Of a DNA stretch of 64,000 nucleotides, positions 25,478 through 35,051 are shown piece by piece. Position numbers and translations under genes: made by a program. Within the stretch, counting starts at the first letter, position 1; every line of letters starts with the position of its first letter. Source of the stretch: Zhuqueibacter pondensis (GTDB taxonomy: Bacteria; Zhuqueibacterota; Zhuqueibacteria; Zhuqueibacterales; Zhuqueibacteraceae). Below the pieces are notes generated by a model. The model worked only from the letters and a program-made list of their open reading frames with translations, searched no databases and had not been told where the DNA came from. The stretch is taken from assembly GCA_034505955.1 (NCBI GenBank), contig JAPDQK010000025.1:1-64000 (forward strand), written 5' to 3'.

Positions 25478-26904
25478 CCATCGAGTACGTCCTCGTTATT
25501 GCCTATTTGGTTGGGTGCATTGGCATCGGCCTGCTGGCCTCGCGCAAGGTACTGATTTCCCGCGATGAGTATTGGGTGGCCGGCCGGCGCATCGGCACAA
25601 TCATGAACGCGATGGCAATTATGGCAGCACTCGCCAGCGGCGGTTCCATCATCGGCGTGATGGGCTATGCGTACAGCAAAGGCATTCCGTACACGCTCGC
25701 GCTGTTCGCCGGTGCCGTGCTCGGTTTTCCACTTGCCTCCATTTTAGTTGCCAAGCCGTTGCGCAATTTTGGCAAATTCACCATCACCGATTTTCTCGTT
25801 TTTCGTTTTCCTCATCCACTCGTGCGTTATCTGGTGCCGGTCGTCATCATCGTCAGTTTCACGGTTTACATCATTGCGCAAATGAAGGCCGCCGGCATTA
25901 CTGTCGAATTTTTGCTGGGCATCGAATATAAATGGGCGGTGACGATCAGCACGGTGATTTTTATTTTGTACGTTTCGATCGGCGGCATGCTGGCCATCAC
26001 CTGGACGGACGTGATACAAGGCGCACTGATGTTGTGCGTTGTCATCGGCACGGCGTTGATCATGATGTTTCGCGAAGGCTCGCCAATTGCGATCATGGAA
26101 ATGGCTTCGGCGCATGTACCAGCGCTCGGACAGGTTGCGCACCAGCCGCTGGCGAGCTATCTCGGCTCGTTCGTGATTTGGGCCGCGGCCATTCCGGTGA
26201 TTCCCCACATCGTCATGCGCGTCTTCACTGCCAAGGATGCACACGGCGCGCGCATTTCCCTCAATGTGGCGATGATATTATACAGCCTCATGATTCTTGC
26301 CGCCGTGTTCACCATCGTGCCCGTTGGCAAAATTCATTATCCCGATTTGCGGGACGCCGACAAGATTTTCCTGCAAGTCATGCAACAGGAATTTCCGCCC
26401 ATCGTGCGCGGCCTCGCCGTCGCCGCTGTGCTCGCCGCCGTCATGTCCACTACAGATGCTTTGTTGCTGGCCTGCAGCTCGGCCATCTCGCACGATCTGC
26501 TCGGCAAGTATGTGCAAAAAAAATTGAGCGAGAAAGCCGGCAATTATCTCAACATCGGCATTGCATGGATCATCGGCCTGGTTGCCATGTATCTGGCCTA
26601 TTCGCCGCCGCCACTGATCACACAATTCTATTCCGCCGCCATCGGCCTGTTGACCGCTGCGTTGTTTATTCCGGTGATGGCCGGCTTGTGGTGGAAAAAA
26701 GCCAATCTGGCCGGTGGGATCGCAAGCTTGGTCGTCGGAGTTGTCGTTTATCTTTTTTTCCAGTTTTCGCCTTGGATGCCGCCTCTGTCGGCCATTTTGA
26801 TCGCGCTACCGGCGAGTGCCCTGGCGATGGGGATTGGAGGTTACTCGGGCAAACCGGGAGAACCAGCAATCATCGAGGCGATGACAAAGTTGCACCGTGA
26901 TTGA
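25474..26904 (+). CDS. Sodium:solute symporter (SSF family)
   Basis: A 476-residue permease with about 13 transmembrane helices. SSF landmarks are DEYWVAGRRIG (about 30-40), MAIMAALASGGSIIGVMGYA (about 46-65), ISIGGM-type helix 5 (YVSIGGMLAITWTDVIQGAL) and the late sodium-site region LAAVMSTTDALLLACSSAIS. Substrates in this family include proline, acetate, pantothenate and sugars; the gene context (semialdehyde dehydrogenase, CoA-transferase) favours an amino or carboxylic acid. Coupled to the upstream small membrane protein. No terminator is evident in the 225-base gap that follows before upp. Confidence 0.87.
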   Translation: MTIEYVLVIAYLVGCIGIGLLASRKVLISRDEYWVAGRRIGTIMNAMAIMAALASGGSIIGVMGYAYSKGIPYTLALFAGAVLGFPLASILVAKPLRNFGKFTITDFLVFRFPHPLVRYLVPVVIIVSFTVYIIAQMKAAGITVEFLLGIEYKWAVTISTVIFILYVSIGGMLAITWTDVIQGALMLCVVIGTALIMMFREGSPIAIMEMASAHVPALGQVAHQPLASYLGSFVIWAAAIPVIPHIVMRVFTAKDAHGARISLNVAMILYSLMILAAVFTIVPVGKIHYPDLRDADKIFLQVMQQEFPPIVRGLAVAAVLAAVMSTTDALLLACSSAISHDLLGKYVQKKLSEKAGNYLNIGIAWIIGLVAMYLAYSPPPLITQFYSAAIGLLTAALFIPVMAGLWWKKANLAGGIASLVVGVVVYLFFQFSPWMPPLSAILIALPASALAMGIGGYSGKPGEPAIIEAMTKLHRD

Positions 26905-27129
26905 ATCCATCAAGTTTTGCAAGAGACGGAAAAGAGTGTGAATAAATTTAACAGCTCTCCCGACAAATAAATAGTTTTTAATTGTGCTTCAGGAATGTGG
27001 GCGTGAGGTGCATGCGACGGAGGCGAAGGTAAAGAAAAGCCAGCTACAGGCGATGGCCACCTCAGTCTTCCAAGTTAATTTACCAAGGTTGTTGTGCTTG
27101 GGTATTGTGTATCTGTTCTTTCACCGTTA

Positions 27130-27756
27130 CTATTTGGTTCCAAACAACCTGTCGCCGGCATCGCCCAGGCCGGGAAGAATGTAACCATAATCATTAAGAC
27201 GAAGGTCCAATGCCGCCGTATAAATCGCAACGTCGGGATGGGTTTGGCTCAGTTTCGATACACCTTCAGGTGCGGCAACGATGCAGACAAATTTGATGTT
27301 CTTTGCGCCGTTTTTTTTGACGATTCCTGCCGCCGTTGCTGCGGAGCCACCGGTTGCCAACATCGGGTCCACAATGATCACCTCCGTTTCTGCGATGTTC
27401 GCCGGCAATTTTGCATAATATTGCACCGGCTCCAGGGTTTCTTCATTGCGATAGAGCCCAATGTGTCCCACCCGCGCTTCCGGAACCAATTGCAACAGTC
27501 CGTCCACCATGCCGAGCCCGGCGCGTAATATGAGCACCAGAGAAATTTCCCGCGCCAAAACTTTTGCGGTTGTCGGCATGAGCGGTGTTTCGATCTCGAT
27601 TTCTTTTAAAGGATAATCTGCCATCACTTCATAGAGCATGAACGAGGTCAGCTCCTTGACCAGCAGGCGAAATTGCATGTGGTCGGTGCGCTTGTCGCGT
27701 AAATAGGTTAGTTTGTGTTGAATGAGTGGATGTTGAATGATGATTAAATTGTTCAT
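27130..27756 (-). CDS. upp: Uracil phosphoribosyltransferase
   Basis: A 208-residue enzyme converting uracil and PRPP to UMP in pyrimidine salvage. The PRPP-binding loop is VIIVDPMLATGGSA (about 127-140), the N-terminus has HPLIQHKLTYLRD, and the C-terminal uracil-binding segment is YGYILPGLGDAGDRLFG. Length is exactly typical. It lies downstream of the polysaccharide cluster on the same strand with a 63-base gap. Confidence 0.95.
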   Translation of the reverse strand: MNNLIIIQHPLIQHKLTYLRDKRTDHMQFRLLVKELTSFMLYEVMADYPLKEIEIETPLMPTTAKVLAREISLVLILRAGLGMVDGLLQLVPEARVGHIGLYRNEETLEPVQYYAKLPANIAETEVIIVDPMLATGGSAATAAGIVKKNGAKNIKFVCIVAAPEGVSKLSQTHPDVAIYTAALDLRLNDYGYILPGLGDAGDRLFGTK

Positions 27757-27819
27757 GATTTTTCTCCGGGATGATCAGTTGGTCATTCATTGATTTTCAT
27801 GTTTTGATTGCAACGACAA

Positions 27820-28926
27820 TCACTTGTTTTGTGATTGCTGGCGGCGATTGGCAACATGCATCAGAATCGTGATCATAATGTAAATTGATGAGGTTTGCAC
27901 GAGCACGAGAATCTGTCCCCACAAGGGCAAGTAGGGCAGGAGGGAGGCGGCTGCACCGATGCTGAGAGCGACAAGATAAATGAAAATCACGGCGCCACGC
28001 TGGCTCATGCCCAACTCCACCAAACGGTGGGAAAAATGCCGGCGATCGCCAATGAACAAAGGCCTGCGCTCCCGATATCGGATAATCATGACTGAAAGTG
28101 TGTCAAAAATTGGCAGACTCAGAATAAGCAGGGGCGTCAGCACCGGCAGCAGATTGATGCTCTGCGGCACAACATAGCTGCTCGTGATGGAGAGCGCCGC
28201 GAGCACATAGCCCAAAAACAAGCTGCCCGTGTCGCCCATGAAAATCTTTGCAGGATAAAAATTGTGCAGCAGAAAGCCCAGTGTCGCTCCAAGGAAAAGT
28301 GAAAAAATCATGGCAGAAAAGACCTGTCCCTGTGCTGCAGTAATCACGAAAAAAATTGCAGCGGCAATTCCGGCAATTCCGGCTGAGAGGCCATCCATGT
28401 TGTCAAGCAAGTTGAACGCATTCGTGATGCCAACCACCCAGGCAACCGTCACGATTGAATTCAGCAGAATGGATGGCATAAAATCAGTGCGGATGCCGGC
28501 AACGACCAAAATCCCGGCAGCCATGATCTGAAAAACGAATTTGATCTTGTAAGAAAACCCCATGCCGCGGTAATCATCGATAAGTCCAAGAATGACCATC
28601 ATGGTGGCACCAATCCCCATGGCAAGAAGCTGTGGCAGGACTTCAGTGAAATGCCGAAATTGTATCGCCAAAAATGGAAAGTAATTTGAGAACCAAAGAC
28701 TGTTTCTGAGAAGCAAATACGCAATGATCTGCACCAACAACGCCAGGGAGAACGCAGTATATATGGCTAATCCGCCGAGCAACGGTGTAGGCCGATCATG
28801 TGCTTTTCTTCCCTCCGGCTGATCGATCATATTCAAGTGGAAAGCCAGGCGTCGTACCCACGGTACGAAGAGTGACGCCAGCATGAACGCAAACAAAAAA
28901 AGATAGCAATAAACCAGATTAAGCAT
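27820..28926 (-). CDS. WecA/TagO-like undecaprenyl-phosphate GlcNAc-1-phosphate transferase
   Basis: A 368-residue membrane enzyme that starts lipid-linked glycan synthesis by moving a sugar-1-phosphate to undecaprenyl phosphate. The start at 28926 (MLNLVYCYLF) overlaps the upstream glycosyltransferase stop by 8 bases. Conserved cytoplasmic loops are GRKAHDRPTPLLGG, LGLIDDYRG, NAFNLLDNMDGLSAG, FMGDTGSLFLG and the C-terminal GDRRHFSHRLVELG, which separates WecA-type from MraY. About 11 helices. It probably primes the polymer assembled by the glycosyltransferases, flippase and ligase upstream. Confidence 0.9.
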   Translation of the reverse strand: MLNLVYCYLFLFAFMLASLFVPWVRRLAFHLNMIDQPEGRKAHDRPTPLLGGLAIYTAFSLALLVQIIAYLLLRNSLWFSNYFPFLAIQFRHFTEVLPQLLAMGIGATMMVILGLIDDYRGMGFSYKIKFVFQIMAAGILVVAGIRTDFMPSILLNSIVTVAWVVGITNAFNLLDNMDGLSAGIAGIAAAIFFVITAAQGQVFSAMIFSLFLGATLGFLLHNFYPAKIFMGDTGSLFLGYVLAALSITSSYVVPQSINLLPVLTPLLILSLPIFDTLSVMIIRYRERRPLFIGDRRHFSHRLVELGMSQRGAVIFIYLVALSIGAAASLLPYLPLWGQILVLVQTSSIYIMITILMHVANRRQQSQNK

Positions 28927-30148
28927 GGACTTGGCGTGACATTGAATTATATGGTTTTGCGGATTTTTGGGTGACTGCCTCAACCAACTGGTGCAGCTTC
29001 GTGAGTACTGCTTCCCAACTATAATGTTCTTCCATCCGCCTCCGGCCGTGCTCCGACAGCAACATTCGTAAATTTCTGTCCTCGACTACGCGTGCGACAT
29101 GAGCAGCAAAGGTCTCCGGTGTATCTGCAACCAGTACATCCCTTCCCGGTTGAAGCTGGAGCCCTTCAATTCCCAGGGAAGTGGCCACGACAGGAGTGCC
29201 GGCCGCAAGTGATTCCAGCACTTTGTTCTTTGCACCCGCGCCGGTGCGCATTGGACAAACTGACACCACGGAATGATGTAAATACGGACGGACATCCGGA
29301 ACACGACCCAGAATTTTCACGTGGGGATGGCGATCGAGTGCCAAAATCTCAGGAGGCGGCTCGATACCGACAATCACGAAACTCATATCCGGAAACCGTT
29401 TCAGTACCAAAGGAAAAATCGACTCGCAGAAATAGCGTGCGGCATCTTTGTTCGGGAAGGTGCTCATTTTGCCGACGAAGATGATCTGCCGTTCATCATA
29501 AGGGCCTCCATAATATTCAAAATATTCCAGGTCAACTCCGGGGCCAATGATTTCGACATTTTCCACGGGAGCAAACTGGTTCAAGAACGCCCGATCAACC
29601 GGCGAGATGAGAAGATTAAGGTCGAAATCGTTCACGACATGAGTTTCATATCGTAGCACGCGCCGGCGCTCGACTTTCTGAGCCAGGCTGATCAAATTCA
29701 ACCGGTGCTCTTTTTCCAGCGCGCGACTCCGCTCATAATTCAAACTGAGCGCATCGGTCAAATCCAATATTTTCGGGACCACATTCACCCCGGCAACGTA
29801 TTCAGCCATTCGGAATAAGTGCACAAAGATCAAATCGAATTTCTCATATTGAAGCAATTGTTGAATTCGCTGTCGCATGGCCGGTGATTGGTAGTAATGA
29901 ACTTGCAGGGGTTTTTTTGAGAAGAGGCCCCGCAGGCAGTTGAGATATGAGCGATGGCGTGACAGATAAATGATCTCAGATCGTTCCACCGATGGAATCG
30001 TAACATTGACTTCTGCCGGATTATCCGTCAATGCAAGCAGCGTGACGTGGTGCCTGTGCGCCAAGGACTTCGCAAAATTGAAGAGGCGCAGCCGGTCTCC
30101 GCCGAGCGGCGGATAAGGCACACGCGAAGTGAGAATGAGAATCTTCAT
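28919..30148 (-). CDS. Glycosyltransferase family 4
   Basis: A 409-residue GT4-type enzyme with two Rossmann-like domains. The N-terminus MKILILTSRVPYPPLGGDRL is typical; the C-terminal donor domain carries IIFVGKMSTFPNKDAA, the acidic loop VCPMRTGAGAKNKVLESLA and GTPVVATSLGIEGL. It resembles sugar-PEP-CTERM/exopolysaccharide GT4 enzymes. Acceptor and donor are unknown. Three bases separate it from the GT2 gene upstream and it overlaps the WecA-like gene. Confidence 0.85.
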   Translation of the reverse strand: MKILILTSRVPYPPLGGDRLRLFNFAKSLAHRHHVTLLALTDNPAEVNVTIPSVERSEIIYLSRHRSYLNCLRGLFSKKPLQVHYYQSPAMRQRIQQLLQYEKFDLIFVHLFRMAEYVAGVNVVPKILDLTDALSLNYERSRALEKEHRLNLISLAQKVERRRVLRYETHVVNDFDLNLLISPVDRAFLNQFAPVENVEIIGPGVDLEYFEYYGGPYDERQIIFVGKMSTFPNKDAARYFCESIFPLVLKRFPDMSFVIVGIEPPPEILALDRHPHVKILGRVPDVRPYLHHSVVSVCPMRTGAGAKNKVLESLAAGTPVVATSLGIEGLQLQPGRDVLVADTPETFAAHVARVVEDRNLRMLLSEHGRRRMEEHYSWEAVLTKLHQLVEAVTQKSAKPYNSMSRQVHA

Positions 30149-30151
30149 GAC

Positions 30152-31072
30152 CTAATCATCCCGAGGGCCGGTATGACCGCGTAAACCATCCCAACAGCCT
30201 TGCCAGATGGCACAAATGCGACGCCATCTCCCTTTTTGCGAAGAAATTGCCACGAGTCCACTCCGCAAAACGCCATAGAGGAAAATATGCAACAGCAACA
30301 GCCATAACTGGTACAAGCAATTTTCGTCTTTTCGCAATACCAGATAACGGTTGCGGGTTTGGTAATAAAGATATTGCCAGGAATATTGGCCGCGTGCACC
30401 AGCGCCAACTTTATGCCAAATTACCATCCCGGGCGCATAGAGCATGGCATAGCCATGCCGCCGCGCACGCAGACAGAAATCGACATCTTCAAAATACAGA
30501 AACAGGGTTTCATCCAGAAGTCCGATTTTTTCAAATACCGCGCGCCGCACCAGCATGAAACATCCGGTAATAAAAGTCACGGGGCGTGACCTTTGATAAC
30601 TCGGGTTATCGAGTTTACCAAAACCCAAATGACGCGTCCGACCTGCCCAGCGCATCACCTTGCCGCCGGCATACCACAAGCGGTTCGGCACATTATGGTA
30701 GTAGATTCTTGCTCCAAAGATACCAACATTAGGATGTGCCATGCAAGCCGCCAATAGTTTTTTGAATAAATCCGGTGCCACGACGGTGTCATTATTCAGC
30801 AAGAGCACGAGATCCGCCCCTTGCGCCAGAGCGCGTCGAATTGCCAGATTGTTGCCACCTGCAAATCCCAGATTTTGAGGGCTTGCCATGATTTCGACGT
30901 CATTACCAAACTCTTCAGTGAGTCGCGTCAGCGAGTCATCATCGGAACCATTGTCCACAACGATGACGTGCAGCGAGATATCACGATGATCGGCAGCGAA
31001 CAGCGATTGCAGACAACTGCGGGTATCCGGGAAATTATTCCAGTTGACGATGACTGTGGCAAGTTTAAGCAT
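30152..31072 (-). CDS. Glycosyltransferase family 2 (rhamnosyltransferase-like)
   Basis: A 306-residue GT2 enzyme; the start at 31072 (MLKLATVIVNWNN) matches where the family normally begins, and an upstream in-frame ATG (31156) would run into the previous gene. It has the nucleotide-binding VVDNGSDDDS, the metal-binding LLLNNDTVV and the acceptor motif FLYFEDVDFCLRARR. A C-terminal hydrophobic segment is present. Paralogous to the next gene upstream (about 316 residues, same layout). Donor unknown, dTDP-rhamnose being common in this group. Confidence 0.85.
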   Translation of the reverse strand: MLKLATVIVNWNNFPDTRSCLQSLFAADHRDISLHVIVVDNGSDDDSLTRLTEEFGNDVEIMASPQNLGFAGGNNLAIRRALAQGADLVLLLNNDTVVAPDLFKKLLAACMAHPNVGIFGARIYYHNVPNRLWYAGGKVMRWAGRTRHLGFGKLDNPSYQRSRPVTFITGCFMLVRRAVFEKIGLLDETLFLYFEDVDFCLRARRHGYAMLYAPGMVIWHKVGAGARGQYSWQYLYYQTRNRYLVLRKDENCLYQLWLLLLHIFLYGVLRSGLVAISSQKGRWRRICAIWQGCWDGLRGHTGPRDD

Positions 31073-31082
31073 GACAAAATCG

Positions 31083-32033
31083 CTAATACGACCAGTGTTG
31101 CCAAAAGAGCCGGAAGTGCCCGGCCAGTTGTTGACTTCGGCTTCGCCAATAGCCATGTGCCCGAAGAAACCGTTCGAATATCACAGCAAACAACAAAGCG
31201 ACAATTCTCAAGAACAAGCCCAACATCAAAATCAATTTGACAGCGATAACGGTGCGCCGGGGATGGTGTTTGTGAAAATAATAATAAAAGCTGCGATACA
31301 GTCCCAGATAATTCTGAATTGCCATTTGACTGCCGCTTTGACCACCGGCATGGAAAACGTGAGCAGAGGGCAGATAGAGAATTTTTGCACCATGCCTTTT
31401 GAGACGATAACTCAGGTCAACGTCTTCAATGTACATGAAAAAATTTTCATCAAATCCCCCGAGCTCATCAAAAATCTTGCGCCGGATCGCCAGACAGGCT
31501 CCGGTCGCATGTTCCACTTCACGAATTTCATCATGATTCCAGTACGTCATGCGATAGCGGCCAAATCTGGGATTTCGCGGAAAAATTCGAGACAACCCGA
31601 TCTGCTCATAAAACAGGAGTTCCAGCGTGGGCAAAGCACAAACCGAGCTGAACTGTACCGACCCATCCGGAGTCAGAACGCGTGGCGCACACGCTGCCGC
31701 TTCCGGATGAATATCAAGAAATGTCACCAATGCCGTCGCGAGATCGTTATCCACCCAGGTGTCGGGGTTTAGAAACAGGATATACGGGCCTGTTGCTGAC
31801 GCTACTGCCAAATTATTGGCACGCGCAAATCCAACGTTCGTCTGATGCTGCATCAGGTGGACGTTCGGAAACATACTGGCAACGATTTGAGGCGTGCCAT
31901 CGGTCGAGGCGTTGTCAAATACAATTATTTCAATGCTCGTCCCGGTACAGAATTTATGCAATGACGCCAGGCATCTCACGATGTCCTGGCGGGAATTGTA
32001 GGTGATAATAATGATGCTGAGGTCGGGTATCAT
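31083..32033 (-). CDS. Glycosyltransferase family 2 (rhamnosyltransferase-like)
   Basis: A 316-residue GT2 enzyme with IIIITYNSRQDI, VFDNASTDGTP, LFLNPDTWVDND and FFMYIEDVDLSYRLKR, followed by a C-terminal hydrophobic helix (VIAVKLILMLGLFLRIVALL). It is 10 bases upstream of its paralogue. Predicted to add a sugar to the lipid-linked repeat unit on the cytoplasmic face of the membrane. Confidence 0.85.
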   Translation of the reverse strand: MIPDLSIIIITYNSRQDIVRCLASLHKFCTGTSIEIIVFDNASTDGTPQIVASMFPNVHLMQHQTNVGFARANNLAVASATGPYILFLNPDTWVDNDLATALVTFLDIHPEAAACAPRVLTPDGSVQFSSVCALPTLELLFYEQIGLSRIFPRNPRFGRYRMTYWNHDEIREVEHATGACLAIRRKIFDELGGFDENFFMYIEDVDLSYRLKRHGAKILYLPSAHVFHAGGQSGSQMAIQNYLGLYRSFYYYFHKHHPRRTVIAVKLILMLGLFLRIVALLFAVIFERFLRAHGYWRSRSQQLAGHFRLFWQHWSY

Positions 32034-32220
32034 AAAGGCTCAATTAGTAAAACCAATAATGCAGGGAAAACCGGCCGTGCCGCCGAAGCTGTACACAACG
32101 AGTACGTCAAGGCATTGGTTTTGGTAAAAACTTTCAATACCTTGCTGCGCTAAATAAAATTGTACCGATATTGCCGATTTGAATTTCCCATCGCAACGTG
32201 AACTTATTGCTTGCGTGAGT

Positions 32221-33531
32221 CTATCCATTAGTCCCTGAACCTCGGAAACGCCGATAAGTTTCTCCCACCAAACGCCAATCATCACGCTGTGCCAATACCA
32301 TGTGAGTATACGCGGTTCCCGTCATACGGCGATACGACCAGAGCAGATAAGCTGCGCCCAGCGTATAGGAGAACGTGCTTGCGATGGCTGCACCGGTGAT
32401 TCCGTAATGAGGAATGAACCATAAATTGATCGCCAAGTTTGAAGAAAAGACAAGTGCCGCCGAGTAGGTACTGATCATCGGAAAACCGCGACCGATAAAA
32501 AAGCTGCTCAGAATGCGGGTGCCACTTTCGAAAATCATCCCCGGCAGCAACAACCACAGCGGAGGCAAGGCCGGTAAAAATCTCACTCCGAAAATAGTGT
32601 CGATCAATGAGGGCGCAAGCAGCATCAATAAGATTGCACCGACAATCGAACTGAGAAGCGTCAGGCGACAAACCTGCGAAGTGAGTCGCACAGATTGATC
32701 TTTGTCCAGTCGACTGACTTCGGGAAACAAAATCACAGCCAATGTTTGCGGGATAAACCACAAAACTTCACCGAGGAGCACGGCAATCGAGTAATAACCA
32801 ACAGCGGTGGTGTCAAGGTAAATATTGCAAAGCAGAAAATCGAGCCGCCAGCCGAGCAAGTAGAAGATGGTGCCGAGGTGACTTTGCAATCCGAATTTCA
32901 CAGAGGCGCGAAATACTTCCGGATGCCAGCGCAGTCCGAAGCGCTCGCGACGAAAGACCAACCACCAGCACTGTATTGCGAGTACGGCGTTGGTGGCGAC
33001 CCAGATGAGATTCACCGTTGATAGAGTGATCTTGTGCCATGGCGTCAGAAGCACTAATCCCAGCAGAACATACGCGGAGCGTCCGACATTCGGGAGATTG
33101 AAACTCACAATGTCATCGCGCGCCAGGGCGAGATAATTGAAAATGAGAAAGACAAAATGTAAAGGGAAGGCGAGGGAGACCCAGGCGGTGATGTCTGGGG
33201 GAATATTCCTAAAAAGAATCGGATCGATCCACCTTCTTGCCGCCCAATAAAGTCCAAGCAAAATACCGCCGATGACCAATGAAAAGGTCAATGCATTTTC
33301 GGCTGCGGATTTGACCGCAACTTTTTTTTGACCGATGAGATAAATGTTGGCGTTATGAATTCCCAGACTGGCGAATTGTGCCACGAGTGAGGGAATCAGT
33401 GCGAGCAAGGTATATGCACCTTTGCCGTCTGGACCCAATAGGCGTGCGATCCAGGCTTGTGAAACAAAACCGAAAATGAAAATGCCGGCGCGGGAAAGCA
33501 GGGTCAGGGAACTTTTGTGTAGAAAAGTCAT
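32221..33531 (-). CDS. Wzx-like oligosaccharide flippase
   Basis: A 436-residue MATE/PST-type transporter with about 12 to 14 membrane helices. The opening SLTLLSRAGIFIFGFVSQAW and LLGPDGKGAYTLL are characteristic of polysaccharide biosynthesis proteins that flip undecaprenyl-linked oligosaccharides. It begins 7 bases after the ligase-like gene ends. The 187 bases between its end and the GT2 gene hold no convincing gene. Confidence 0.87.
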   Translation of the reverse strand: MTFLHKSSLTLLSRAGIFIFGFVSQAWIARLLGPDGKGAYTLLALIPSLVAQFASLGIHNANIYLIGQKKVAVKSAAENALTFSLVIGGILLGLYWAARRWIDPILFRNIPPDITAWVSLAFPLHFVFLIFNYLALARDDIVSFNLPNVGRSAYVLLGLVLLTPWHKITLSTVNLIWVATNAVLAIQCWWLVFRRERFGLRWHPEVFRASVKFGLQSHLGTIFYLLGWRLDFLLCNIYLDTTAVGYYSIAVLLGEVLWFIPQTLAVILFPEVSRLDKDQSVRLTSQVCRLTLLSSIVGAILLMLLAPSLIDTIFGVRFLPALPPLWLLLPGMIFESGTRILSSFFIGRGFPMISTYSAALVFSSNLAINLWFIPHYGITGAAIASTFSYTLGAAYLLWSYRRMTGTAYTHMVLAQRDDWRLVGETYRRFRGSGTNG

Positions 33532-33538
33532 TGCCGGC

Positions 33539-34843
33539 TTATCCCTTCACCTGTCTCGAGGTCTGATGATGGGGCCGATATTGCCCGAGCCCCATGCCAA
33601 TCACAAACCAAAACATGGTCACGACTTCGGCGTCACCAAAGGTCCAATCAAAAATGCCCGCCACCAGAAAGCCGATCATGGCAGCGCGACTGCCCCAAAT
33701 GATGAGGCGGTCTTGCTCGCTGCCTGTACCTGTTGCCGCGATGCCGAGTTGCCGCCACACCGCAAGCAACAGCCACAAAAATGCAAATAAACCGGCGAGG
33801 CCAAAACAAACCAGGACCATCACATAATTGCTGTGAAAATGTCCGATGTGAAAAATATCGTGTTTGACATGTTCTGAGACGTTGATGTCCGGTGGTACAT
33901 AACGGCGGAATATTGGCATCATGTCGCGCCAGCCAACACCAAAAAGCGGATGATCAGCGGCAATTTGTAATGCATATTGCCACTGTACCAGACGCACCTG
34001 GGTCGAATGATATTTCAGATCGAAGATGAGCGCGATGCGTTTACGTACCGTATCAGGAGCGAGAAATGCGATGACGGTTACAAAAATCAACAACACTGGA
34101 AAAACTCGCCGCCATAGCAATCGCGGATTGGCCCAGTAGTGGCGGAGAAGATAGATGGCACTGGCAAGAAATCCAACATAAGCGCCGCGCACAAAACTGA
34201 GCAGCATGGCGAATGCTTGAGGGACAATAGCTGCCCACGCCAACCACCGTAGGCGAGGGGTTGGTGCCGCAAGCGCGACTTGCAGTGTGACCGCCATGAA
34301 CAAGACACAGAGTGCGCCCCAAGTCATGGTCGTGGCTTGCGTGCTTTGCACTTTGCTGGAAAAACCGAGCGCAAATTTCCCGAGACCATAAAGTGCAGCA
34401 ACGGTGGCAACGCTGATGAAAGTCCAGAGCACCGGCTGACGCCACTCGGGATGCCAACGCAATGAAATGGCAACCGTATAAGCACCGAGGATGGTTAACA
34501 AGTGCCGCATATTGCGGAAACTGGCGAGCGGTGTTTCGGAGAGCACCGTCGAAATCAGGATAATGATGACAAAAGTGATAACAGGCCACTCTATGCCAAT
34601 GCGTAAATCATGTTTCTGTTGCATGTTGGCGGCATTGCGCCACAAACTTTGCACGATCACACACAATGTTAACAACCCAAGACTGATATGGGCGCCGGCA
34701 ATGGAAAAGCTGACAAAAGCCGCAAAGGCGAAAAGAGAGAATGCGTTCAGCCACCGCAGCCATGCGCTTGCATGCCAGGAGCTGTCTCTACGCTCGACTG
34801 GTATGGGAAGCCCATCGTCGCCAACTTTTTGTGTCGTTGTCAT
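33539..34843 (-). CDS. O-antigen ligase/polymerase (Wzy_C, WaaL-like)
   Basis: A 434-residue membrane protein with about 11 to 12 helices and one large extracytoplasmic loop that includes HPLFGVGWRDMMP, the region typical of the Wzy_C/WaaL superfamily (ligation of polymer to lipid carrier or chain polymerisation). The start at 34843 (MTTTQKVGDDG) is preferred; an in-frame start at 34864 lacks support. First gene of the polysaccharide cluster after a long hairpin region. Ligase and polymerase cannot be told apart from sequence alone. Confidence 0.82.
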   Translation of the reverse strand: MTTTQKVGDDGLPIPVERRDSSWHASAWLRWLNAFSLFAFAAFVSFSIAGAHISLGLLTLCVIVQSLWRNAANMQQKHDLRIGIEWPVITFVIIILISTVLSETPLASFRNMRHLLTILGAYTVAISLRWHPEWRQPVLWTFISVATVAALYGLGKFALGFSSKVQSTQATTMTWGALCVLFMAVTLQVALAAPTPRLRWLAWAAIVPQAFAMLLSFVRGAYVGFLASAIYLLRHYWANPRLLWRRVFPVLLIFVTVIAFLAPDTVRKRIALIFDLKYHSTQVRLVQWQYALQIAADHPLFGVGWRDMMPIFRRYVPPDINVSEHVKHDIFHIGHFHSNYVMVLVCFGLAGLFAFLWLLLAVWRQLGIAATGTGSEQDRLIIWGSRAAMIGFLVAGIFDWTFGDAEVVTMFWFVIGMGLGQYRPHHQTSRQVKG

Positions 34844-34930
34844 AGGTGATAATAAATATAACAATCAGCAGAGCGTTTTCAAAATAAATTTTAGGAAGGG
34901 AGGAGGGTGAGGTGGGTTCAGTGAAAAATA

Positions 34931-35051
34931 GGATTAACCCCGATGATTCACGCAGTGTGTAAATCGACCCCATGAGATACTGTTACGCTTATTATCTCAT
35001 GGGGTTGGCTCAAGCCTGAAAATATGGCTCATGAATTATCGGGGTTAACCC
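34931..35051. repeat. Two nested inverted repeats between debranching enzyme and ligase genes
   Basis: Outer arms 34931-34950 and 35032-35051 match at 18 of 20 positions (GATTAACCCCGAT type); inner arms CCCCATGAGATA (34968-34979) and TATCTCATGGGG (34993-35004) match exactly with a 13-base loop. The right outer arm includes the stop codon of the debranching gene. There is no T-run typical of an intrinsic terminator, so a processing site, attenuator or mobile repeat are all possible. Confidence 0.7.

Noticed and set aside
32040..32285. 81-codon minus-strand frame between the GT2 and flippase genes
   Set aside because: It overlaps the flippase end, has no ribosome site and no recognisable protein features.
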